From assembly GCA_030583605.1 (NCBI GenBank), contig CP129466.1, positions 1,309,001 through 1,373,000 of the forward strand: a DNA stretch of 64,000 nucleotides, in the 5' to 3' direction. Every line of letters begins with the position of its first letter. Position 1 is the first letter of the stretch. A program made the translations under genes and the position numbers. Source of the stretch: Gammaproteobacteria bacterium (lineage in GTDB: Bacteria > Pseudomonadota > Gammaproteobacteria > Steroidobacterales > GCA-2729495). Under the pieces are notes generated by a model. The model ran no database searches. It saw nothing but the letters and a program-made list of their open reading frames with translations, and was not told where the DNA came from. Below, piece by piece: positions 1 to 8,519 of this stretch.

Positions 1-1002
1 AACGGTTGGCGCCTGTTGCTCGTGCTGTCCGCGGCTTGCCTGTGGAGCGCGGCGGGACAGGGCGAGGAGGTCACCCTGACGTTGGCAACGTCGTGGGACC
101 GGCGGCAGAACTTTACGGCCGACTTCATGCGCTACGTCGAGGCGGTCAACGCCGCGGGCAAGGGTACGGTCAGAATCCACTTCCTCGGCGGGCCGGAGGC
201 AGTCCCGGAGCAGCAGTTGCTCTACGCCCTGCGTCGCGGCGTGATCGACCTCGCTTTCGGCGGCATGACCTATTACCGCGGTGTGCTGCCGGAGGGCGAC
301 GCGTTGTTCGCCTCCACGCTCGACCCGGACAGCGCGCGTGCGAGCGGCGCGCTCGACGCCCTGCAGCCGTACTGGGAGCAGCGAATCAATGCGCACCTGA
401 TCGGCTGGGTGCAGTCGGGAATCGGCGTGCACGTTTATCTGCGCGAGCCGCCGCGATTTCGTGCAGACGGCATGCCGGATCTCGGCGGCCTGATCATCCG
501 CACTTCGCCGTCCAACCGGGAGATGCTCGATGTGCTCGGGGCACGCCCGGTGCAGATACCGCTCGGCGACATCTACACCTCGCTCGAACGCGGCATGGTG
601 GATGGTATCGCCTTCACGACCATCGGCATTCCCGATCTCAGCGTGGAGCGCTTCATCCGCTATCGCATCGATCCGGCCGTGCTGCAGCTCTCCGTCTGCC
701 TGCAGATCAATCTCGACGTGTGGCGGCGCCTGACGCCCGCGGCGCGCAGCATTCTCGAAACACAAGCCGTCCGCTATGAACACGACAACCGCCGGCGGTT
801 CGCCGCGTTGCGCGATCGTGAGCTCGCGATGCTCGACGCCGCCGGGCTGCGGGGCGTGGCAATTGCGCCTGAGCACGTAGCCGCGTTCCGCACGCTGGCC
901 TTCGATACGGTGTGGGGTCGCCTCGCGCAGCGCGCACCGGAGTCCGCGGCGCGACTCAAGCCGCTGTTCTGGCCGGAGGGCGCGAAAGCGGACCGCCTTT
1001 GA
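1..1002 (+). CDS. TRAP transporter substrate-binding protein, DctP family (5' end cut)
   Basis: Periplasmic solute receptor of a tripartite ATP-independent periplasmic transporter, which hands an organic acid to the membrane permeases encoded next. The visible 333 codons are open from the first base, so the true start and most of the signal peptide lie outside the window; the hydrophobic stretch LLLVLSAACLWSAA is the signal core. Mature features typical of DctP are LTLATSWD near the N terminus, LRRGVIDLAFGG, and the ligand-arm region IIRTSPSNREMLDVLGARPV followed by LERGMVDGI. The stop overlaps the TTG start of the small permease. The substrate cannot be read from sequence; the downstream monooxygenase and racemase-family enzyme suggest an organic or aromatic acid. 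Confidence 0.9.
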   Translation, partial: NGWRLLLVLSAACLWSAAGQGEEVTLTLATSWDRRQNFTADFMRYVEAVNAAGKGTVRIHFLGGPEAVPEQQLLYALRRGVIDLAFGGMTYYRGVLPEGDALFASTLDPDSARASGALDALQPYWEQRINAHLIGWVQSGIGVHVYLREPPRFRADGMPDLGGLIIRTSPSNREMLDVLGARPVQIPLGDIYTSLERGMVDGIAFTTIGIPDLSVERFIRYRIDPAVLQLSVCLQINLDVWRRLTPAARSILETQAVRYEHDNRRRFAALRDRELAMLDAAGLRGVAIAPEHVAAFRTLAFDTVWGRLAQRAPESAARLKPLFWPEGAKADRL

Positions 1003-1508
1003 ACCGGTTGCTGCGCGCTTATGACACGCTGATCGAAGGCTTGCTGTTGCTCGCCGGCCTGGTCATGGCGGCCGTCTGCCTGCTCATCGTGGCGGATGTG
1101 GTCATGCGCAATCTCGGGCTGTCACCGCCGGATTCCACCGTGGCGCTGACCGAGTATGCGCTGCTGTACATCACGATGGCGGCCGCGCCAGCGCTGGTGC
1201 GCAGTCGCGGCCATATCGTCGTGGAGTTGCTGCTCCAACGCCTCGGGCTGCGGATTCGTCGCGTGCTCGATCGTGTGGTGCTGCTCGCCTGCGCGGCAAT
1301 CGCGCTCGCCGTAGCCGGGCTGGCTTGCGCGCTGGCGGTGGAGGCCGTGCAACGCGGTGAGATCGACGTGCGCTCGCTCGATATTTCGCGCGCCTGCCTG
1401 TTTGCACCGGTCGTGGTGGGATTCGCCCTGATGGCCGTCGAGTTCATTCGGCTGCTCATCCGTGGCGAAGATCTCGTCCGGCCGCCCGGCGAAAGGGAAA
1501 CCCTGTGA
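999..1508 (+). CDS. TRAP transporter small permease, DctQ family
   Basis: Four-helix membrane subunit that couples the periplasmic receptor to the large permease. About 169 residues with four hydrophobic segments, starting LIEGLLLLAGLVMAAVCLLI, and the family phrase DVVMRNLG. I place the start at the TTG that overlaps the upstream TGA as TTGA; an open frame reaches further upstream but only antisense-like sequence inside dctP would be added. The 3' end overlaps the GTG of the large permease by four bases, so all three genes are translationally coupled. Confidence 0.88.
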   Translation: MNRLLRAYDTLIEGLLLLAGLVMAAVCLLIVADVVMRNLGLSPPDSTVALTEYALLYITMAAAPALVRSRGHIVVELLLQRLGLRIRRVLDRVVLLACAAIALAVAGLACALAVEAVQRGEIDVRSLDISRACLFAPVVVGFALMAVEFIRLLIRGEDLVRPPGERETL

Positions 1509-2821
1509 GTCCACTCGAGAGCGGTCTGCTCGTGTTTGCGATCGTGCTGGTGTTCATGGCGATCGGCGTTCCGGTGGTGTTCGCATTCATGGCCGCCAAC
1601 CTGCTTGGGGCCTGGCTGCTGCTGGGCGGTGTGCCCGGGCTGCTGCAGGTGGTGGACCAGTCCACGAGCCTGATCACGTCGTTTCCGCTGGTCGCCGTGC
1701 CGTTGTTCGTGCTCATGGGCGGGCTGTTGTTCCACAGCGGACTCGCCGTGCGCGTCTTCGACGCGCTCGACGTGCTGTTCGGGCGCGTACCGGGGCGGCT
1801 TTGTTACCTCACCGTGGCCGGCAGCACCACATTCTCGACGCTGACCGGATCGAGCCTCGCCAACACTGCGATGCTCGGGTCCATCATGGTGCCGGAGATG
1901 CTGCGCCGGGGGTATTCGCTGCACATGGCTATCGGGCCGGTAGTCGGCACCGGCGGGCTCGCGATGCTGATACCGCCGTCGTCGCTCGCGGTGCTGCTCG
2001 CGAGCCTGGCCGGAATCAGCATCGGCGCTTTGCTGATCGCCGGCCTGTTGCCGGGGCTGCTGCTCGCCGTGCTCTACTGCCTGGCCGTCTGGATCCAGGT
2101 TCGCATCAATCCTGCCGTGGCGCCGGCCTATACGGTCGCGGCGGTATCCGCGGCCCAGAAGCGTCGCCTGGTCGTGCGCAACGTCCTGCCGCTCAGCCTG
2201 GTCATATTCGCAGTCGTGGGCCTGATCGTGCTCGGCATCGCGACGCCGTCGGAGGCGGCGGCCTTCGGCGCGCTGTCGGTCGCCGCGATCGCCGCCGCCC
2301 AGCGCTGCCTCAACTGGCGCGCGATCCGCCTGGCGCTGCAGGACACCGTCACGGTGACCGGCATGGTGTTCGTGCTCATCATGGCCTCGTCGGTGTTCGG
2401 TCAGCTGATGGCGTTTTCGGGCCTCAGTCACGAGGTCGTGGACTGGGGGCTCGCCCTGGAGGGTGGTGCGGTACCGAAACTGCTGTTGATGTTCGGCATT
2501 CTGCTGTTGCTCGGCGCATTCGTGGACCAGATCTCGATCATGTTGCTGACGATTCCGGTCTTCTTTCCGCTGGCGAAGATGCTGGGGTTCGACCCCGTGT
2601 GGTTCGGCATGCTGATGCTGGTCTCCCTGGAAATGAGCCTCACCACGCCGCCGTTCGGGTTGCTCCTGTTCGTGATGATGGGCGTGGCACCGCCCGGCAC
2701 CCGGCTCGGAGACGTGGTCCGCGCGGCCTTGCCGTACCTCGGTTGCAACCTCGTCCTGGTGGCGTTGTTGATCCTGTTTCCGGCGATTGCGCTCTGGCTG
2801 CCCCGGGTGCTGCTGCGGTAG
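1505..2821 (+). CDS. TRAP transporter large permease, DctM family
   Basis: Main transport subunit of the TRAP system: a sodium- or proton-driven inner-membrane permease of about 12 helices. 438 residues, the normal length. Conserved landmarks include the N-terminal LVFMAIGVPVVFAFM, the STSLITSFPLVAVPLFVLMG region, TGSSLANTAMLGSIMVPEML, and the C-terminal TPPFGLLLFVMMGVAP. The GTG start lies in a GTGA overlap with the small permease. The intact Q-M pair indicates a functional uptake unit. Confidence 0.92.
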   Translation: MSPLESGLLVFAIVLVFMAIGVPVVFAFMAANLLGAWLLLGGVPGLLQVVDQSTSLITSFPLVAVPLFVLMGGLLFHSGLAVRVFDALDVLFGRVPGRLCYLTVAGSTTFSTLTGSSLANTAMLGSIMVPEMLRRGYSLHMAIGPVVGTGGLAMLIPPSSLAVLLASLAGISIGALLIAGLLPGLLLAVLYCLAVWIQVRINPAVAPAYTVAAVSAAQKRRLVVRNVLPLSLVIFAVVGLIVLGIATPSEAAAFGALSVAAIAAAQRCLNWRAIRLALQDTVTVTGMVFVLIMASSVFGQLMAFSGLSHEVVDWGLALEGGAVPKLLLMFGILLLLGAFVDQISIMLLTIPVFFPLAKMLGFDPVWFGMLMLVSLEMSLTTPPFGLLLFVMMGVAPPGTRLGDVVRAALPYLGCNLVLVALLILFPAIALWLPRVLLR

Positions 2822-2865
2822 CCGCGCGCGTGCGCCCGCGGGCCATCTGACGGCAGAATAGCGGC

Positions 2866-4080
2866 ATGAGCAGCACGACAGCGATTCCCGTCGTCATCGT
2901 CGGGGCCGGCCCGGTGGGCCTGACCGCTGCACTCTGCCTCGCGCGCCGCGGCATCGAGTCGCTGGTGCTGGAGCGCGCGACGGGGCCGGGCACGGACTTG
3001 CGGGCTTCGACATTCCATCCGCCGACGCTCGACATGCTCGACGAGCTGGATCTGACCGGCCACATCCTGCGCCAGGGGCTGGTCGCGCCCACCTGGCAGA
3101 TACGCCAGCACGAGACCCACGAACGCGCCGTGTTCAACCTGGGAGTGCTCGAGCTTGATACCGCACACCCGTACCGCGTGCAGTTCGAGCAATCCGCGTT
3201 CTGCCGGCTCGCGCTCGCGGCAGCGGCAGATTCGGCGCATGTCACCGTGCGCTTCGGCGCCGAGGTGCGCGGTGCCGTGCAACTCGCCGACCGGGTTACC
3301 GTTTCCTGGGATCACGCCGGCGCCCGCGAGCGGCTGGACGCGCGCTACGTGATCGCGGCCGACGGCGCCAACAGCACGCTGCGGCGGCTGCTGGCGTTGC
3401 CCTTCGAGGGCCTGACGTATCCTGAGACCACTGTGCTCGCGACCACCACGTTCGCGTTCGAGAATCACCTGCCGGGATTGTCGCCGGTCAACTATGTGTG
3501 GACGCGCGAGAGCAACTTCGCGCTGCTGCGACTCCCGGATCGCTGGCGCGTCAGTCTCTACCCGGACCCCGACGAGGACGCTGCTGCCGAGCCCTGGCGG
3601 CTCGACGACCCGGCGCGCATCGAGGCGAAACTGCAGCGAATCGTGCCGAAGACGGGTTCTTACGAGGTGATGGAGCACCGTCCCTACCGGGTTCACCAGC
3701 GCATCGTTCCCGGCTACCGGGTCGGCCGGGTGCTGCTCGCCGGCGACGCAGCGCATGTCAACAGCCCGACGGGGGGCATGGGCATGAACTGCGGCATCCA
3801 CGATGCGTTCAACCTGGCTGACAAGCTCGCGCGCGTGCTCGACGGGCAGGGGGAGGAACTGCTGGATCTGTACGACCGGCAACGCCGGCCGGTCGCGGCC
3901 GAGGAAATCCTCCGGCAGGCGGATCGCAACCGCCGCCGCATGCGCAATGCCGACCCGGCGTTCCGCCGCGAGGAACTCGCGCGATTGCAGAAGGTGGCCG
4001 CGGACCCGCAGCTCGCCCGGGAGTACCTGCTCGATTCATCCATGATCACCGGGCTGCGGCGGGCGGAGTCAATCTGCTGA
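2866..4080 (+). CDS. FAD-dependent aromatic-hydroxylase-like monooxygenase
   Basis: Class A flavoprotein monooxygenase (PheA/MhpA/UbiH fold, FAD_binding_3) expected to hydroxylate an aromatic or related acid with NAD(P)H and oxygen in the cytoplasm. The N terminus has the dinucleotide motif VVIVGAGPVGLTAA; the DG motif is AADGANSTLR near residue 165; the second FAD motif LLAGDAAHVNSPTGGMGMN lies near residue 290 and is followed by DAFNLADKL. Length 404, without the C-terminal thioredoxin-like domain of the larger phenol hydroxylases. It lies 44 bp after the TRAP genes and 4 bp before a racemase-family gene, so the three functions probably form one catabolic operon. The precise substrate is unknown. 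Confidence 0.82.
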   Translation: MSSTTAIPVVIVGAGPVGLTAALCLARRGIESLVLERATGPGTDLRASTFHPPTLDMLDELDLTGHILRQGLVAPTWQIRQHETHERAVFNLGVLELDTAHPYRVQFEQSAFCRLALAAAADSAHVTVRFGAEVRGAVQLADRVTVSWDHAGARERLDARYVIAADGANSTLRRLLALPFEGLTYPETTVLATTTFAFENHLPGLSPVNYVWTRESNFALLRLPDRWRVSLYPDPDEDAAAEPWRLDDPARIEAKLQRIVPKTGSYEVMEHRPYRVHQRIVPGYRVGRVLLAGDAAHVNSPTGGMGMNCGIHDAFNLADKLARVLDGQGEELLDLYDRQRRPVAAEEILRQADRNRRRMRNADPAFRREELARLQKVAADPQLAREYLLDSSMITGLRRAESIC

Positions 4081-4084
4081 GGAG

Positions 4085-4804
4085 ATGGCGGTGACGCGTG
4101 ATTACGGCACAACAGGCCGCATCGGTGTGGGCACGCCGCAGGCCAATCCAACGGTGGAAGCGGAGTTTCGCCGCTTGCTGCCGCCCGACGTCGAGTTCGT
4201 CACCACTCGCCTGGTGAGCGACCTGCCATCGGCCCGGGACCGGCTGATCCAGTACCTCGTGCAGATCGAGGTGAGCCTGGCAAGCTTCGGTCGCATGCCG
4301 CTCGATCTGTTCTGCTTTGCCTGTACCGGGTCGTCCTACCTCGTTGGCCGCGAACGGGAACGGGAGATCGTCGCGCGTGCCAGCGCCCGGTACGGTTATC
4401 CGGTGCTGACGGCCACCGAGGCGATCGCCCGCGCTTTGCGGCAGATCGGTGCGCGCCGCATCGCCATCATCGCGCCGTACCCGCCGTGGTTGCTCGCTGC
4501 TGCGGCGGCATTCTGGTGCGACCAGGGCTTCGAGGTGGCGTCGACGCGCCAGGTGCCGACTGCCCATCCGGAGGACACGAACACGATCTACGAGCTCGGC
4601 AGCGGTGATGCGCTGACGGCGGTCCGCCAGGCCGGGCCACTCGACGCGGACGCGCTGCTCCTGTCCGGCACGGGCATGGCGACGCTGCCCGCGCTGGAGT
4701 CCATCGGCAAACTGGCCGGCGTCCCGGTGGTCACCTCCAACACGGCCCTGGCGACGGAGGCGGTACGACTGCTGCGTGCGGGAGACGCGCGGGTGGGCGA
4801 CTGA
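4085..4804 (+). CDS. Asp/Glu racemase superfamily enzyme (maleate isomerase / arylmalonate decarboxylase-like)
   Basis: Two-domain cofactor-independent enzyme of the aspartate/glutamate racemase superfamily; relatives isomerise maleate or decarboxylate arylmalonates using one or two cysteines. 239 residues. The first catalytic loop is FCFACTGSSY with Cys80; the second loop, where maleate isomerase and AMDase have a Cys, reads LLLSGTGMATL with Gly195. The first-site Cys is therefore present and the second absent, the reverse of natural AMDase (Gly74, Cys188). Follows the monooxygenase after 4 bp, with GAGG from the stop region acting as ribosome site. Probably acts on a small dicarboxylate or malonate made in the same pathway. 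Confidence 0.78.
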   Translation: MAVTRDYGTTGRIGVGTPQANPTVEAEFRRLLPPDVEFVTTRLVSDLPSARDRLIQYLVQIEVSLASFGRMPLDLFCFACTGSSYLVGREREREIVARASARYGYPVLTATEAIARALRQIGARRIAIIAPYPPWLLAAAAAFWCDQGFEVASTRQVPTAHPEDTNTIYELGSGDALTAVRQAGPLDADALLLSGTGMATLPALESIGKLAGVPVVTSNTALATEAVRLLRAGDARVGD

Positions 4805-4811
4805 CAGGCTG

Positions 4812-5429
4812 CTAGGTTCCCGCAGCGCCGGCCAGGCCCAGCACACCGAGAATGGGCGCAGCGAACAGGCTTTGCTTGGCGATCATGCACCAGACCAGGA
4901 TGTAGAGCACGACGACGAGGGCGAGCATGCCGCGGATGGCGCCGCTTTTCATGCCGTGGGCCGGGTTGTCGGCGTTGCGGTTGCGTCCGTAGCGGATGGT
5001 GTCGGGGATGACGCTGAAGCCGGCCATCAGCCAGAAGGCGAAGTACGCGTCCCAGGCCCAGGGCGCGTTGAGCAGCCCGCCCCATTCCTCGATCAGCATG
5101 AGGCCGAAGAGCGGGACGATCACCGCGGTCGGCGCCGTGATGCCGAGACAGAGCTTGCGCAGGAAGGCCCGTGCCCAGATTCCCGTCGCTTCCGGCTGGC
5201 TCTGGCGGATGCGCATGGCCCAGACGTTGCTGAAGAATGTATGGCCGAAGTACAGGAAGGCGGCCAGCTCGTGGATGACGAGCGTGGCGACGTAGTCGAA
5301 GACGCGCGGGACACGTACCACGCCGACGAGAGGCAGCGCGGTGACGATCATGATCAACGTCCACACGCCGTACCAGAAGTAGCGTTGCGGGTCCGCGGTC
5401 GATTGCTCCAGGACTGCGGTGTCTGCCAT
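4812..5429 (-). CDS. Integral membrane protein of unknown function
   Basis: A 205-residue hydrophobic protein with roughly four to five membrane segments. Seen: a short polar N terminus, then YGVWTLIMIVTALPLVGVV, a His/Glu-containing helix start VIHELAAFLYFGHTFFSN, and further helices at TAPTAVIVPLFGLMLI, AYFAFWLMAGFSVIP and LALVVVLYILVWCMIAKQ. The arrangement recalls CopD/DUF2269-like membrane proteins, but I cannot assign it. The start chosen has GGGAGAG nine bases upstream; the same frame stays open far upstream, but that part is antisense to the acyl ligase gene. Convergent with the racemase-family gene (7 bp apart). Confidence 0.7.
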   Translation of the reverse strand: MADTAVLEQSTADPQRYFWYGVWTLIMIVTALPLVGVVRVPRVFDYVATLVIHELAAFLYFGHTFFSNVWAMRIRQSQPEATGIWARAFLRKLCLGITAPTAVIVPLFGLMLIEEWGGLLNAPWAWDAYFAFWLMAGFSVIPDTIRYGRNRNADNPAHGMKSGAIRGMLALVVVLYILVWCMIAKQSLFAAPILGVLGLAGAAGT

Positions 5430-5609
5430 GCGTCGCGGTCTCTCCCTGGTGGAAGCGCGCCATGTTAGCGCGTGGCAGTTGCGGTGCGCTGCCGGGCCGG
5501 CGCGCCGTCCGGAGCGTGGACCGTTCGCGCGAGCGGGGCGCAAGCGGGTGCCGTTACGGGCCGTGGTCGCCTCGGCTAAGATGCCGGGGTCCGCACGCAC
5601 GAGGATGCC

Positions 5610-8231
5610 GTGGAGACGAACTCCCCCGAGACGCTGCGTGACCTGCTCGATGCGATAGCCGGGAGCGACCAGCGGGCGGCGGTGGTAACCCTGCGCGCCG
5701 ATGGCAGCGTGCACCAGGTCTCGCGCGCCGAACTGGCCCGACGGGTGTTTGCATTGGCCGAGTCGCTGCTCGCCGCCGGAGTGCGTCCGGCTGAACCGGT
5801 CATCCTGTTTGCGCCCAACAGCGCCGAATGGATCATCGGCTGCCTGGGCCTGGTCTGCGCCGGCGCAGTGCCGGTGCCGATCGACTGCCAGGCCGGCAGT
5901 CGCGATCTCGCAAAGATTCTCGCCGACTGCGACGCCCGGCGCGCGCTGACCACCGCGGCGGGGGCGACGGCGCTGCGCGCCTCGCAGCAGCGCGAGCTGA
6001 CGATCATGTTGCTCGAAGACCTGGCGACGGTCCCCGCAGCGCCGGGCCAGCCGGGAACGACACTCGCCCTGTCCGGTCTCCTGCCGCGCCTGCGGGGTGA
6101 AGACACCGCGGCATTGTTCTACACCTCCGGCACCACCGGCTCGCCGAAGGGCGTGCCGCTCAGTCATCGCAATCTGCTGTCGAACGTGCAGGCGCTGGTG
6201 GCGACCGAACTGAGCGGCCCCGATGATCGCGTGTTGTTGCCATTGCCCCTGCACCATACCTATCCATTCACCTGCGGGCTGCTTGCCAGTATCGCGACCT
6301 CGGCAGCACTGGTCCTGCCGGCCGGCGTTACCGGTCCGCAGCTGGTGGCCGCGATCCGCGGCGGAGGCGTCACGGTGTTGCTCGGCGTGCCGCGCCTTTT
6401 CGGCGCGCTGCTCGCTGCTATCGAGGCACGGGTCGCCAGCAGCAGCACGCTGGTCCGCGCGGTGTTCACACGCACCCTGGCGCTCACTGCGAAAATGCCA
6501 CGCAGCCTGCGGATCGGCGCCGGCCGGCTGCTGTTTCGTCGCCTGCACAGCGAGATGGGTCCGACCCTGCGCATGCTCACCTCGGGCGGCGCGCGCCTGG
6601 ATCCGGAGACGGCCGGTCGGCTGGAGGGAATCGGCTGGCAGGTGTTCAGCGGCTATGGCCTGACGGAGACCTCGCCGATCCTCACCTTCAATATCGGCAG
6701 GCACGTGCGTCACGAGAGCGTCGGCCGCCCGGTGCCGGGCGTGGAACTGCGGATCGCCGCGGCGCCCGGGCAGGATGCCGGTGAAGTGCAGGCCCGCGGC
6801 CCGAATATCTTTGCCGGGTACCGAAACGATGCCGGGGCCACCGGCCAGTCCTTTACCTCCGACGGCTGGTTTCGGACCGGCGACCTCGGGCGCTTCGATG
6901 CGGAGGGGTTTCTGCACCTCGTCGGCCGCTCGAAAGAGATCATCGTCCTGCCCGGCGGCAAGAAGATCGCGCCGGAAGATGTCGAGCAGTGCTTCGCGGC
7001 GAGTTCACTCATCCGCGAGGCGGCGCTGCTCGAACACGAGGGGCGGCTCGTGGCACTCGTCGTGCCGGACGAGACGGGACTGCGCGAGCGTGGCGCCGCC
7101 CGGCTCGGCGACATGCTGCGCGAGGAGATCGAGCGGATCTCGATGCAACTGCCGGCCTACCAGCGCGTGACGGACTACCGGTTGTTGCACGAGCCGCTGC
7201 CCCGCACGCCGATCGGCAAGCTGCAGCGCTTCCGGCTCGGTGCGCTTTATGCCGCGCGGCACAGCGAGGCAGCCGTCGCCGATGCAAGACAGTTGACCGA
7301 CACCGACCGCAGCCTGCTCGCATCGGACCTCGGTGCCCGCGCCTGGGCCTGGCTGCAGCAACGTTTTGCCGGAAAGCCGCTCAGCCTGGACGCGAGTCCG
7401 CAGCTCGATCTCGGCGTGGATTCGCTCGAATGGCTGACGCTGACGCTCGAGATACGCGACCGCTTTGGGGTGGCGCTCAACCAGGAGGCGATCGCCCGGG
7501 TGCTCACCGTACGCGACCTGCTGCATGAACTCGCGAGCGCCGGGAGTGAGCCTTCACAGCCGGCAGCACGTGCCGCGACAGGGCCCGCGGCGCGTGGCCC
7601 GCTGCTGGCGGCACTTGGCATGGTGCTGCTCGCTGCTGATCGCCTGCTCATGCGCCTGGTGTTTCGCGTCCGGGTGGAGGGGCGGGAGCACCTGCCGGTC
7701 AGCGGGCCCGTCCTGTTCGCGCCCAACCACGCGAGCTACCTCGATCCGATGGCGGTGGCTGCGGCGCTGCCGTGGCGGCTGCTGCGTTCGACGCGTTGGG
7801 CCGGCTGGTCGCAGTTCATGTTCCGGAACCGGCGCTGGCGGCTGCTCAGCCGCGCGACGGGCGTGTTCCCGGTGGATCCCGACCGTGAGCCGGCGGCCGC
7901 GATCATGGCCGCGCGAGCCGTGCTGCGCGAGGGCCAGGTACTGGTGTGGTTCCCGGAAGGCCGCCGCACGCTGACGGGCGAGATCGGGCGTTTTCTGCCC
8001 GGGGCCGGCATGGTGCTGCTGGAATCAGGCAGTGTGGTGGTGCCGGTGCGCATCGACGGCAGCTTCGAAGCCTTGCCCTGGAATCGGCGCTGGCCGCGCC
8101 CGGTGCGCATCACGGTCCGTTTCGGCCCGCCGCTGACCGCGGCGCAACTCCAGGCAGCAGGCGAGGGCGGCAGCCCCGCGGAGCGGATTGCGTCGGCGTT
8201 GCGCGCCGCAGTCCTGCGGCTCGGGGGATGA
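5610..8231 (+). CDS. Acyl-CoA/ACP ligase - acyl carrier - PlsC acyltransferase fusion protein
   Basis: An 873-residue three-domain enzyme expected to activate a fatty acid with ATP, hold it on a built-in carrier, and transfer it to a lysophospholipid or glycerol phosphate at the inner membrane. Residues about 1-540 form an AMP-binding ligase (P-loop TSGTTGSPKGVP near 170; YGLTETSP; GWFRTGDLG; final lysine in PIGKLQRF). Residues about 570-645 form a phosphopantetheine carrier with LGVDSLEW (Ser605). Residues about 670-873 form a PlsC domain with NHASYLD (His707, Asp712) and PEGRR. E. coli Aas has the acyltransferase first and no carrier, so this is a permuted, carrier-containing version. GTG start. 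Not obviously in an operon. Confidence 0.88.
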   Translation: METNSPETLRDLLDAIAGSDQRAAVVTLRADGSVHQVSRAELARRVFALAESLLAAGVRPAEPVILFAPNSAEWIIGCLGLVCAGAVPVPIDCQAGSRDLAKILADCDARRALTTAAGATALRASQQRELTIMLLEDLATVPAAPGQPGTTLALSGLLPRLRGEDTAALFYTSGTTGSPKGVPLSHRNLLSNVQALVATELSGPDDRVLLPLPLHHTYPFTCGLLASIATSAALVLPAGVTGPQLVAAIRGGGVTVLLGVPRLFGALLAAIEARVASSSTLVRAVFTRTLALTAKMPRSLRIGAGRLLFRRLHSEMGPTLRMLTSGGARLDPETAGRLEGIGWQVFSGYGLTETSPILTFNIGRHVRHESVGRPVPGVELRIAAAPGQDAGEVQARGPNIFAGYRNDAGATGQSFTSDGWFRTGDLGRFDAEGFLHLVGRSKEIIVLPGGKKIAPEDVEQCFAASSLIREAALLEHEGRLVALVVPDETGLRERGAARLGDMLREEIERISMQLPAYQRVTDYRLLHEPLPRTPIGKLQRFRLGALYAARHSEAAVADARQLTDTDRSLLASDLGARAWAWLQQRFAGKPLSLDASPQLDLGVDSLEWLTLTLEIRDRFGVALNQEAIARVLTVRDLLHELASAGSEPSQPAARAATGPAARGPLLAALGMVLLAADRLLMRLVFRVRVEGREHLPVSGPVLFAPNHASYLDPMAVAAALPWRLLRSTRWAGWSQFMFRNRRWRLLSRATGVFPVDPDREPAAAIMAARAVLREGQVLVWFPEGRRTLTGEIGRFLPGAGMVLLESGSVVVPVRIDGSFEALPWNRRWPRPVRITVRFGPPLTAAQLQAAGEGGSPAERIASALRAAVLRLGG

Positions 8232-8246
8232 GCGGCTGGAGCGGCT

Positions 8247-8507
8247 GGTGCCGGGTTTGGCTTATTGGCTTGTTGAGCAAGCCTGCGTCGCGCTGATGTT
8301 GCCCGCCTGAGATGGCCCGCTACGAGCACCTGCCGATCTACAAGCAGGCCCTCGCTGACCCGGAAACTTGCCGAAAACGGGGCGCTGCCGCTTGGCGCGC
8401 TGAATAACTTCGAAACTGTCGACCCGGCGCCTGACAGGGGTACCAGCCTGACATAACGCCACGAAGCCAAGTGCCCGGCAACAAGCCAAAAAGCCAAACC
8501 CGGCACC
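8247..8507. mobile_element. 261-bp element with 28-bp terminal inverted repeats
   Basis: The gap between the ligase fusion and the porin is almost filled by an element whose ends are 28-bp inverted repeats matching at 27 of 28 positions (8247-8274 and 8480-8507, outer end GGTGCCGGGTTTGGCTT). Inside is a short open frame that begins like a bacterial Avd / four-helix-bundle gene and then degenerates. The size and structure suggest a non-autonomous, deleted mobile element. No clear target duplication is visible. The outer motif GGTGCCGG and the inner GAGCAAGCCTGC recur in the element upstream of the RND genes. Confidence 0.6.
8312..8407 (+). pseudogene. Truncated Avd-like / four-helix-bundle protein remnant
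   Basis: 31 codons starting MARYEHLPIYKQAL, which matches from memory the opening of Avd-like four-helix-bundle proteins found with diversity-generating retroelements and as stand-alone genes of about 115-125 residues. After KQAL the similarity stops and the frame ends, so most of the gene is missing. It sits inside the inverted-repeat element, with no reverse transcriptase or template repeat nearby. It cannot be functional as an Avd protein. Confidence 0.45.
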
Positions 8508-8519
8508 TCATGTACGCAG

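Noticed and set aside
1019..2431. Long minus-strand open frame of 470 codons
   Set aside because: It lies antisense to the TRAP permeases and its translation is His/Arg/Glu-rich low complexity, as expected opposite GC-rich membrane-protein codons.
5430..6917. In-frame extension of the membrane protein over the ligase gene
   Set aside because: The added residues have no membrane or domain pattern and mirror the ligase coding strand; a good ribosome site marks the short start.
8247..8507. Complete diversity-generating retroelement
   Set aside because: Only the first dozen residues of an Avd-like gene are present; no reverse transcriptase, template repeat or variable repeat is found.
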